Source: Saccoglossus kowalevskii (lineage: Eukaryota > Hemichordata > Enteropneusta > Harrimaniidae). From it: 64,000 bases of DNA. Under the pieces are notes generated by a model. The model saw only the letters and a list, made by a program, of their open reading frames with translations. It did not search any database and was not told where the DNA came from. How positions within the stretch are numbered: position 1 is the stretch's first letter; each line of letters opens with the position of its first letter. The DNA lies in contig NW_003105600.1 in the NCBI RefSeq assembly GCF_000003605.2, positions 251,961-315,960 on the forward strand. The letters are read 5' to 3'. Below are positions 11,603-22,816 of this stretch, one piece after another. Both the position numbers and the translations under genes were made by a program.

Positions 11603-12342
11603 TTTTGTTAGCTCCGCTGTCGAATTTGTCGAGTGGAGCTTATCATATAAGTGATTGTCCGGTGTCCGTCGTCCGTGTCAATGTTTAACTTTTTCGACTT
11701 CTTCTTGAAAACTACAAGCCTGAATGCTTTGATACTTGGTGTATATGTACCTTGGGTAGACCTCTCTCAGATTTGTTCATTTCATGATCATATCTTCAAT
11801 TCGCTAATTTTGGTGAATATTTTTGTAATTTTTGGTAAAAAGTGATATTTTCGACTTCTTGTTAAAAACCGCAAGTCCAATTGCTTTGATATTACATATA
11901 TACGTACTACATGTGTATCTCTCTCAGATTTTCTCATTTTGTAATGATATCTTCAATTCTCTAACTTTGGTGAATATTTTTGTAATTTTGTGTAAAAAGT
12001 GATATTTTCGACTTCTTGTTAAAAACGACAAGTCCAATTGCTTTGATATTACATATATAGATACTACATATGGACCACTCTCAAATTTGTTCATTTCATG
12101 ATGATATCTTCAATTCTCTAATTTTGATGAATATTTTTGGTAAAAAGTGATATTTTCTTCTTGTTAAAAACCACAATCATTTATGGTTAAAAATTATATT
12201 TGTGAATTCTTGTTGAAAACAGCAAGTCCCATTGCATTGATACTATGCATATTGTTCATTTTCTAATGATATCTTCTGTTCTTTAATTGAAATGTGCATT
12301 GCTAACAGTGGAGCTATCTCAGCCGAGAGGGTGCTTGTTTTG
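11603..12342 (+). mobile_element. HINE-like element, family 2 (GTTAGCTCC type), apparently full length
   Basis: It begins TTTTGTTAGCTCCGCT and folds into a stem with AGTGGAGCTTA. The core has three or more tandem units near 150 bp, each containing 'cgacttcttgttaaaaac', 'caagtccaattgctttgata', 'atgatatcttcaatt' and 'gtgaatatttttgtaatttt'. The 3' end repeats the arm (CAGTGGAGCTATC), then has a short hairpin TCTC-AGCC-GAGA and ends GCTTGTTTTG. The plan matches family 1 at 8914 with different sequence. Core units of this size recall molluscan pearl elements, by inference. Confidence 0.65.
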
Positions 12343-12724
12343 TGTGCGTTGATGTTTCTTAATGAAATAGTTGCCATTTTGAACTTTAATATGACCTGTA
12401 TTGAATTAATATGCCCACGATATAAACGGCTTGAACAGTCTAACTGTATTATTTGTTCAGCTTTGTATGTATCACTTTTCATTGTATGTACAAAATAATA
12501 TGAAATATGTAATACACAAGTGCTAGTCAGGAAAATCTAAGTGATATAAATTATAATATACGACACCCACATGCTTTACAATGAAAGATGCTAATGAATG
12601 GAATTGACTGATCAGACATTATACATACAGACAACAAAGTTTGATAACCTTGGTTGATATTTGTGTGATTTAATATGGTATACATTGAAATACTGTGACG
12701 CTGACAGCTGCATTGTTGCGAATG

Positions 12725-13042
12725 TTAGATTCTAAATGAAAGATAACAACGAATTTGTGTCCCTTGTAGCTTCAATAGTAAACGTTCCAAACTCGTATAC
12801 CATATGTCACGTAATGCAGTCAATAACCCTGGCACATCCATGTAATTAAACAACTCCATAACGTACATTGGCAGGTACAATACATTAAGTGCAACAAACT
12901 GTGGTATAGAAATGTCCAGGCAAACCATTAAAAGTTGTCCTTTATTCAGGGTTTTTGGTGTATGGACCATCTGTTGCATGTTATTTGTATCTGTAGCAAA
13001 TATTAGCATTGATGGCAAGAATTTAATTCTTTCCATCATCAA
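12725..13042 (-). CDS. Unrecognised open frame, 105 codons, possibly a gene fragment
   Basis: An uninterrupted frame begins with ATG ATG and encodes a leucine-rich product with segments such as GQLLMVCLDISIPQF and LPMYVMELFNYMDVPGLL, ending in TAA. Third codon positions look freer than the others by eye. There is no recognised domain, no matching neighbour exon and no clear splice sites. It could be a chance frame in AT-rich DNA or a decayed gene fragment. Confidence 0.15.
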   Translation of the reverse strand: MMMERIKFLPSMLIFATDTNNMQQMVHTPKTLNKGQLLMVCLDISIPQFVALNVLYLPMYVMELFNYMDVPGLLTALRDIWYTSLERLLLKLQGTQIRCYLSFRI

Positions 13043-15931
13043 ACATGTCTACTTACCCATTAATGTTTGATTCGTGATGAAGTACATCATACGTATTGTG
13101 ACGTGTTCCAATATTTGTGGGTAGACGTGTTTTACATATCAATACTGAAACATATTCAACAATGTATTTTACAAATGTGTTAACATGTTATTGTACATGC
13201 GTCCAGGAACAAAGTGGAGCATGTCTCTGTCTTGATTCATTTTTTCTCTGTGTTAATTACTCGCAACGTTGCAAGTGTCTGTGGTAGTGTCATATACCAA
13301 GTTTTGGTTTAGAGCAGCGACACGGGGTTAGTGGAATTGTTGATGCACCCACTTTGATGTCATTTTGGGTCAGCGATATCGACAATAGTGGCTATATATT
13401 TATATGCAAATAAAGTGACAGTACATTCTTCGTTTGATGTGTGTGTACTATCGCCCAGCGTAGATGTTTACAATATTCTCAGGATATTGTGATTAATTTA
13501 TGTGTTTTGTCAGGAAACGTGTAACAGCTTTGCATCGAGTTTGGTTATTTTCGTTGGAACAGTTGTGATTGTCACCTTGCAAAGGCGTATTCAAATGTCA
13601 CTTTTCGTGATATGCGTATTGCATCAAGCTTTGCATAAATCATAATAATATAAATATTTTCAAATTGAAACAGATAACCCACATTTCATATTTGTGCCAG
13701 CGCTTCAGTGTAAGATGCATTTTAGTCGTTTTGTTGCATATTTCCAGTTCATTTTTTGGATGATTGTCGGTCTAAACGCACTTTTTAATGCGTGGTCACG
13801 CAGTTTCTTTGATTGTGGAAGAATTTGTTTCCACATTGAACGTGATAGTGATCGTGCCACATAATACAATTAATTTCACACACAATATGAGCAGTGTCGT
13901 TTATATTTAAGTACGCGATTCTGTATACATCACTGCAGTGACTCAATGGCGATCTGAGTGATATTCGCGCGTTAATTCTGGCTTGACAGGTTGGCAGCGA
14001 CGGTGGGCATATGACAAGGACTAGGGCTCTTGGGACGTGGCTGACGATATTGATTTATCGCTCGACACACTAATTAGTAATACATGTTGCACTTTTCTAT
14101 TCGTAACATCAACTCAAATAATGTGATATTCAATTTATTTATCCAGTCATCATCGTTCTTAAAAAACATCCAATTTTTTCTGCATAGTACAAACACAACC
14201 ACGTGATAAGACAGAATAATACCTGTCATTTATTGAGGTTAACACGGCATTGTAATCCAATTTAGCTTTGCAGAATGCATATAACAGTCTCACAAGTCCA
14301 TAGCTGTGTGCCGTTGATACCACTCTCTGACCTAGCTATAAATTTACGCTTCTCCTGACAGTGCTACATCTGACTGTAACACACACTGTATGTAGTTCAG
14401 TTACAAGTTGTTAATTCACTGGTATTATTAGTTCATCTACAAGCTGCATAAGGTTACCATACGCCGCCTCACACAACCCATGGACATTGGTGTACTCTAG
14501 AAATTGAAAGTTAAAAATTTAGAAGTATGGTAGAGAGGGACCCCTGATGTCACGAGATGTTAGCTACTTATACACTCGCTGCTTCAATTTAATTTGTAGA
14601 ACTAGGCAAGGTCAAAATAATTTCTCAATCAACAAATTATTCTCCAATTATGTTGACTTTGACTGCTTTACGACTCCATGGTTTAAAATAACAACTTTTA
14701 AGCATTTATTGAGTTCACATGACCATACATGGGTATTAAATATGTTTATCAGATCATGCAAACGGACGCTGATAACCACTATATCCCACGGCAGCACCAC
14801 GTGCTGGAAGGTAATAACAGATAACGAGGTTGAATTAGCATAAATATTGACTGTTGCACTCCCAGGATACTCCTTTCTATACAAAGTAATGACTGATGCA
14901 ATCACGGGATACTCATGCTCACCTATAGTGTTGACATGTGCACTTCCTGCCATACTCCTCTCATGCCCAATTGTTGACTGTATAGTTTTGGCAGGATGTC
15001 TTCCGGATACTTCTTTCTACCCTAGTGTTTTCATTTAGATTTCAGATTCACACCATTTGACTTGTATAGTCTCTGATCACTTTGATCGACTTCACTGAGC
15101 CCAATTGATTAATATGGAAGAGAAATTCCAGAGGAGGTTTCTACTGATTCTCCAGAGCTAACGCGGCCATACAAGTACACAAATATGTAGAGGTGAACAC
15201 CTCAGCTAGTGGCCCTTACTGGAAATGAACTCAACATCACCCCTGTAAACCTGTAGTCAGGAGCACAATTGTCATTGATCAACAATTGGACTGTGAAAAA
15301 TCCTGGCTGCTGGATTTCCTTGGTTGTACTAACTACGAATTTTCCACTTCCATTATATCCTGCCCTAGATTCAATTCCCAACATCCACGCCCATCTTTTA
15401 CAAATTTACCATAACGACCACATGATGGCACTACAATACCTGGATTGAATTCACTAGCAAGGGGATACATTGCAAGGACATTCCATCTACACCTAGCTCT
15501 ATCATTCCGGTCTCATCGAACCAAACTCGCAGTCTCATTCAATTGTAAGTCTGTACTCCCAAGTACCTAATTATGGCAAATGAATAGATGAACAGTCTTT
15601 AGCCCTACAACATGGTTTCTTGATGTCTTACAAGTGAACTTTTGTACACTGTCGACAAAGAATTATCTTTGGAGAAGCCTTGTTGTATAATTCCTTACTC
15701 GTTCTTCCGTTCTGCAATCACAAATTTGCTTCAACGCATCCTCTAGATCAGCCAAGATCAACACTTTTTTTGTATATACAAAACAGCCAAGAAATCCACG
15801 CTTAAAGATTTTTAACAAGAGAAGGAAAAGGGTCATAGAAAGAGTTAGTAGTAATCATCATAGAAAAAAAGTCTAAATTTGCTACTCATAGGGGAATTAA
15901 CAAAAAACAATGTATGATAATAAGTCTACTG

Positions 15932-16215
15932 TAACAAGCCATGCATGGTACTGTTCCTGTTAGTTACCAAATTTAAAATACATAGTTTTGTTCATAGAAA
16001 TATAGTTGGAACATAAAAATGTCAGAGATATGGATCCAGAAGCTGATGCTGATGCTTGATTATAATGATTTTGTTCAGCAGTAAAATGTTTGACATTAAG
16101 TCAGCCAGTCGGCTATTTCCGATCTGAAAAACAAAATGACGTCCATCAAAGTCTTATGGTTTCCAGTGTACCAAGTTTGAACAAAATCCATCAAAATCAA
16201 TACAGCCGAGCTCCG
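15932..16215 (-). mobile_element. HINE-like family 1 fragment, antisense
   Basis: On the plus strand it starts TAACAAGCCATGCATGG and continues with 'gttagttaccaaatttaaaa', the reverse complement of the family 3' terminus. Further in, 'accaagtttgaacaaaatcc' matches the reverse complement of the core segment 'tttgttcaaacttagtata' at 9180. The 5' end with its stem is absent. Confidence 0.65.
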
Positions 16216-17497
16216 GTTCCGAAATGCATACCCCTATAACAACGACAAGAAGGTTTTCACGATATGGAAAACCATGTACTGCCTTTTTATGGCTTTTAAC
16301 TATTTCTGGGGGATTACTTATTTATCTTCTATTATCAGAGTTCATTGATTCACAAACATGGTCTGCAATGGCGATATAATGTTACAACGATTAGAGACAC
16401 ACTTTTTTGTCAACAGTGGCAGTGGCATCACGGGTTCACTGAGAGAGTTTTAAAATACTCTGAAGTTTATTTGGTAGTAATCTGGTTCTATAGAGCGTAA
16501 TATTGTGATTCTTATGAAATAGTAACACTCTTTTTGCTGATTACACCCCAGTGGGGGTATTACCCTCACCGGGTTGGTCTTTTGGGACTTTATACCTTTG
16601 GGCCAAAAAAAATCCAGTGTGGGTGCCTTTGTACACATTCAGTCTCGTCCATAGTGCAATTGCAATTATTTAATTAATTAGCTTTCTTGTCAATTGGCAA
16701 TCAATTGTCTGGGTTGTATTATTAAGTATAAAGAGTAATTTAATGAAGAGTAAGATAACCGTAATTGTGGGCGATCAATGACTTGAGCTACAACAAACCG
16801 ACGTGAAATAAATGCAAAATTTTTTGTTTCATTGATGCCAGTGGAAACATATTAATTTTTTTACATTATACAAATTCATTTAATGCATATTACGTGAACG
16901 TGAATGTACCCTTCAAATGTCTTCATTTCCACCGTAAAGTTCTATTAACATTTTATACTTGTCTGTGTGTTTTATTTCCTGTGTTACACATCAAAATATG
17001 CAAATATAGTCATCAAATTGACGTGAAACTCCCATAAGTATATCGGAATGCACTATATGTGGACATGAATATCCCGTGGTTGCACCAGGCAACACCAAGG
17101 ACAGATAGGAGTATCTACCCCGTGGTTGCATCAGTCATTACATGGTGTAGACACAAGTAACCCCCTGGAAATTGTTATATATATACAGGATTATTCAGAT
17201 GATGCAACAATCAATATTTGGGGTATAAAGCAGTAACCCAGGGTTGTACTATTGATAAAGTAAGGTATATTACAATACCTAAATTTGTTACATTATCGAT
17301 ATAAAATCTTACCTTATCGGATGTTTTTTTTTTATTATTGGTAATTTGTTGAAATGTTATTACGTTAATGGTTAATTATTAATAGTTGCTACTGACGTTG
17401 CCATATATCTAACACTGCGATGTCACCTGTACACAAATCAACAGTAGTTGTAGCTGTTTGTTTATGTTCCGCTGAGCAACATTGTCATTATTAATAT

Positions 17498-17737
17498 TAT
17501 GCAGTTTTTCTGCGTTTGGATAGTTATCAAATAAACTGGGCATTTGATCATTACAAGAATTCAAAGAACGAACCCGTTTTCATTCCATATCAGGCAATCC
17601 GCTCGAGTCGTCTCATGGCGATCTATAACCATGCCATTCCAACCTGGGACGACAGGTTTATTGAACTTCGCCTAGCGTGTGGTGTTTTATCCGCTGCTAC
17701 CCTTAAAGCAGAAATCATAATCCCGAAAAAAAGATGA
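17498..17737 (+). CDS. Unrecognised open frame with terminal-exon look
   Basis: It is preceded by 'attatgcag', a possible acceptor, and is open to TGA at 17735-17737, with AATAAA about ten bases further on. The product includes NEPVFIPYQAIRSSRLMAIY and FIELRLACGVLSAATLKAE, and GC content is higher than the surroundings. No ATG near its start, no upstream exon and no recognised family. Weak candidate for a last exon or a decayed gene piece. Confidence 0.15.
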   Translation, partial: YAVFLRLDSYQINWAFDHYKNSKNEPVFIPYQAIRSSRLMAIYNHAIPTWDDRFIELRLACGVLSAATLKAEIIIPKKR

Positions 17738-20700
17738 ATACCGTCATTACAAATAAAGAAAAATTGGGCTATTGCATGCAATGGCTTCTGAAGCCAATTA
17801 AGAACAGAAATTAGTTTACCACACAACGATCTAATAAAAATAACAATCTAATTAGATATAATTAGAAATTATATACATCATATAATTAAATATGGTATAC
17901 TCGACACCAACGTCATTTCAAAATTGGACGGAATGTTCTTGAAATATGATTAACAACCTCAAGTGCTGCCCGATTACCAATAAGAACGCACCGTTTAAAT
18001 AATCGACTGTGCATAGTATTATAATTATTTACAGCGGTACGTATGGTGAGCATGGTAGCCTCGAGGAGAACGGTTATATAAAGTACATTTGTTAATTGCG
18101 TACAGTTAACAGCATTTATTTCGCAATAGTACATACTTTATATAGTGACACATAATGCTCAACATTTATTATGTATTCGTGTTATTATTTATCATAGAAA
18201 AATGTGGTTACCAGATGAAATGTAATCCCCATATATGCAGATTTGTTACTTGGATACAATCAAGAACAAGCACAAAAAATAACTTCAATTTTGACTGTGT
18301 ACAATGATTGACTAACGATCCCTCCCCCGCCCGTCTCCAATCATACCTATTGTATTGCTTGCCTTAAGCATTCTTCAGTCAGTCGCGGTTTTCATCTGTG
18401 ATATGTTAGTAGAGTAACTACTTGGACGAGCCTCGCATGTGTAATACATGAGAACATGACACCGATTTGGTGTTTCAAATGCATTATTAATGATCAAGAT
18501 ATCCGTGTTGTAAAATGGCGTATTCGTGTATGATTACGTTTGTATCAGGTATATGATGCTCAGGTTCACGTTTTGTTAATGTTTCTTAAACTGAAAGTTA
18601 TATCCCCACTTTGAATTTACAGATCCATGTAAATACTATAAGGACGTTGTTGTATAGTATTGTGAAATCGAATTAAAGATGACTACAACAATTTCAGTAC
18701 TTGTTGCTAAACCAACTGATTTTATCATTTCCTATGGATATCGCAATAATCTGTGAGAGTTGTATACCATATAATGGAAATTAGAAATACAAATGTAACA
18801 ACTGCTAAACTAAAAAGAAAAATACTTTTTGTATTTAAAATATAGTTCAGCTTACCCATCTTGTTTATTAACAGATTGATACGCTATACTAATGCTCTAT
18901 GTAATTTGACTACAGTATCTCGAAGGATAAGAGTGTATGTGTGATTGCAATTATACTTTACTATCCTGAAAAGTGCCTGAAGGAAAGAATCTTCTATTCC
19001 AACTCAGAAATAATTTAGAGAAGATAACGGAAGTAGGATTCTTCAACCATGTTTAGGTGTATATATAACACATACAAATAGAATGTTGGCATAGATAAAG
19101 TAATCTAAGATACATCTGTCTTGAATTATTATCATATGCCACAACCTTCAACATTTGAGTCCTGAGCTGTAGATAAATGAATATCAAGTGTTTTATGAAT
19201 AAATTATCCTATATCCATACTAGTTTTCAGATGTTGTTCATTTTGCAGCAACATGTCTCAGGTTTCAACTAACCCACGTGTCTTCAAATATATGTCTAAA
19301 TGGGTGTTTTCAACAACCAAGTGCTACAAGTTATTGACAATGATATGAGAGTATTTGACATTCAACGAGAGCCAAACCAAAAGTATTATTATCACTCGGA
19401 TTGTGGACGTTGCTAATAACTTGACTATGTTATAACACCTCTGATTCAAACGTGCAGGTCAGCTGTATACTCTCTACGCTATTTGACATGAACAAATGTT
19501 ATATTAAGTCGGCACAATTGAAGTGGATTTAAACATACCATATAAAACATTAATTTCACGTATTATTGATGCCAGGTAATTTGAACCTGAGCTTGTAGTG
19601 TTGATTGTAGCGTCATTCTTCTTTATCATCTGTGATCTGTGCCTCACTTTGAACATGTGGGCGGACGTAGTTGTCACGTGAAGACATTATTTGTGTGGAC
19701 AATGTTCAGCTCTTGAGCCAATCAATGAATATTGAATATTTGAAGTTGAATCAAATTTGTCGATCAGCTTTCAATTTTTTTTTTATAAATCCGTTTATAT
19801 AAGCAAAGCCCAAGCTTGTTGTAATGACTTTTTGAATGTGTGAAAACAAAGTAAATTGTAATCTTATTTATTTAATTATCGGCCATGGGCAAGCTAAATG
19901 TGAACAGGCTACTATTACGTAACAAGGTATATGCTTCAATTACACTACCACTGCACCGTTATTCAGTTTGTTAAGGATGCATTATATACTATAATATTAT
20001 TAGGAAAATAATACAAGTATGCTCGAAGACAGTACGGGTCAATGTGCCCGCGTGTATAAAGCTTTGAGAATTACGCGTAATAGAGATCATTTGATTTTGA
20101 ATATGGCCGCCATCCAGACCAATTACAAATTTAGATTATTTCACGTATCTTGTAAACTATCGACTCCTTTCATTTCAAATATGTGGCGATCATCTGAAGG
20201 ACCGGCTGGTCCATATACTTGTGTTTTAATTGCGTAACCGCGCGGGAGTCGGCTAGTAACGTACGCATGACTGCCCGATCAGCTGTAGAGGTAGTCTGTC
20301 GGCTCTACAGTTATCGTCGTTGCCGGGAAGACAGCCAACGTTCATCATTGGCACTTGCCCCGGGGTATTTATTCAAACACGTCAATATGAAATTAAACAA
20401 AACAAGGATACGAGATACTACTGTGGGTAGCTCAGTAACGACGTAATTCTCTGTTGTTTCCCCCTCCAGGTTGTTTGAATTTAAATTGATGTCACGTTCA
20501 GCGAACCATGTTTGAGTGTCATAATCGTAGGGTTATATTAACCTGTTTTGACGCACTTCTACGTGGCACGGGATTTTGTTCTCGGCATTTTGTCTTGTTA
20601 TTGCCATTCATTAGTAATGAATTGCCATTCACACGAAAGCTAAATACATAAAATGTCCTTCACATGTGATTTTACGAGGGCGACGTTGCATCATTCAATA

Positions 20701-21354
20701 TGTTCAAGAACTATCCTTAAGGTTAAAATATTATAAAAAACGTGACTTGGAAGTTGATACACCACGCATTCATTTCCGGTATGTTTAAAGTTATTCAAAA
20801 TATAATTTAAAAAAAAAAGTTAAAATGTTAGTTCCACATCTGTTGCCTACATCTGTTTCGTCAAGTGTCCATCCAGATGACAGTTAATTTTGTTCATCTT
20901 TGTTGGGGAAATGCGGATTTCCACATCACTCACTATGTACCTAATCACACCATCAATCATCATTTTTTTGACATGACAGCGATGTCGATATCACATGCAA
21001 GTTTCTCTAAAATCAGATGGGAATTACAAGTCTAGAACAGTTGATTCAAAGGTAATGAGGCTGAATGTTTTTGTGTTTAAGGTTAAAATTAAACTTTTAA
21101 AAGACCATAAATAAGCAATTTTAGCGAGGATAAGTCTTAATGGAGATCTTGTCACCGACAAAATAATCAACGTTTCCAAGCCCTTTATAAATTACTATGT
21201 ATATGTTATATATAAAGACGCAGATTTACAAGGTAAATTTGTACACGTTTTGCCAAGAGATGTATACAATACAGGATCATATTATATATAAATGATACTT
21301 AATCTGCACACATATTAAAGAGCATTCATAAACACTTATTAATACAGACACACT

Positions 21355-21605
21355 ATTATGTACATTATCATGTCACTGAAAAATCGGCAAGTACATTGAA
21401 ACAACAAATATATATTAGATTATAAAACTACTAAATACGTTATCGAACTGGGAAATCGGCAAATGGCACCTACGGTATTCAATTCAATACGGTTCACATC
21501 GAAATAACATATACTAAATAATACACACAGAAATATAGACATCGCTTTTAAGTACATTATCGAAGCACTGGGAAGTAGGCAAATTACACCTGTCCGATAT
21601 GGTGC
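21355..21605. repeat. Degenerate tandem repeat, three copies
   Basis: Three related segments: 'tacattatcatgtcactgaa' with 'aaatcggcaagtac' (21360), 'tacgttatcgaactgggaaa' with 'tcggcaaatggcacc' (21436), and 'tacattatcgaagcactggg' with 'aagtaggcaaattacacc' (21552). Spacing is 76 and then about 116 bases, so the copies have diverged in length as well as sequence. Nothing suggests coding. Confidence 0.5.
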
Positions 21606-22746
21606 AAGGACTTGGAAAGTTCATCGAAAAAAAATATATATATATAAATCACATATGTATACAATACTCAAACTGAATCCAGCTTTTAGCAACACGAGTG
21701 TCACAGAGAATGTGCAACGTCGAATAGTTATCTCTTAATATACATTGTTTTAACAACTGATACACAATTATATATATATGATTGGAATGAGTTAATAACT
21801 CGTCATTTCACCCTACAAATGGCGAATGAAGTGTAGATTTATAATCCAGAAATAAACATCAGATTGACGATTGCGGGAAAGTACACAAACATCGATTTTG
21901 AGCGAAAATGGAGGAACTATGTACACCGACCCTGTGGTGACATTATAAGCTGCATTCAATATATAATATATACCGTTCCCTCGGCCAGTTAGTAGCAACG
22001 CAATTAAACTCACTCTACATATAGATAGAGTTATAAGATAAGAGATACGGGGATGTCTCGAAAGACGCTTCTGGGTAGCACGACTGTTGATAAAATAATT
22101 GAACGAACTCACTGCTGTACATCTTAGATTATTCAAGCGAACTTAATTCCATTTATTTTGTATTTTCATTTTAAGTGAACGCACTATTTGCTTTCGGTGG
22201 TAAATATATACTCGTGCTAGACGCGAACGATTTTACAATCAACAAAAATCATCATTAGCAGAAGTACACATTTAAACATTTATACACCGCCTACAAGCTA
22301 CCTGGCTCGAAGGTTTCAGAATGTTATTTTATGTATTGTTGTCGTACCACAGGTGTGGCAATGTATTTAAGCAGTCAGTGTCAACATATGGTAGATATTA
22401 TGATTTGTTAATTAGGGAATTAGGCTGAACTTCTCAAGTACTTGAAATTAAATTAATCCAGCAAGTAGCTAACGCCACACGGGTCACGTGGAGTTGTTTC
22501 GCCCTTACAACACCCTCCCGAGACGTAGCTAGGTATTGTTTACATCACGTGAAAATAACACCTGTGCTTATAAGGACCACGCTTGATCCTACACGATTTG
22601 CATACACCCACTCTAAGAGCATCAAAGTGTGGATTTCATCGAGCGCGTGCCCATCCTGACGTTGTGGATCCGCATTTTTCAATTGAGTATGTTCCATCTG
22701 TAACAAAAACGCTTTATCGTAATTTATGTTAGAGCCACTCCACGTG

Positions 22747-22816
22747 AGATTCATGAATATTCAGAGATTCATGAATATTCAGAGATTCATGAATATTCAG
22801 AGATTCAGAATATTCA
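22747..22816. repeat. 18-bp tandem repeat forming heat-shock-element-like sites
   Basis: AGATTCATGAATATTCAG occurs three times in exact tandem (22747-22800), followed by a partial copy. Each unit contains TTC-at-GAA-ta-TTC, a perfect three-module TTCnnGAAnnTTC heat shock element. A CACGTG E-box lies directly before the array (22741-22746). No transcription unit could be tied to it, so a regulatory role is only possible. Confidence 0.75.

Noticed and set aside
20019-20446. CpG-richer patch with two short open frames, considered as a promoter and first exon
   Set aside because: No donor with a matching downstream exon and no recognisable product; composition alone is not enough.
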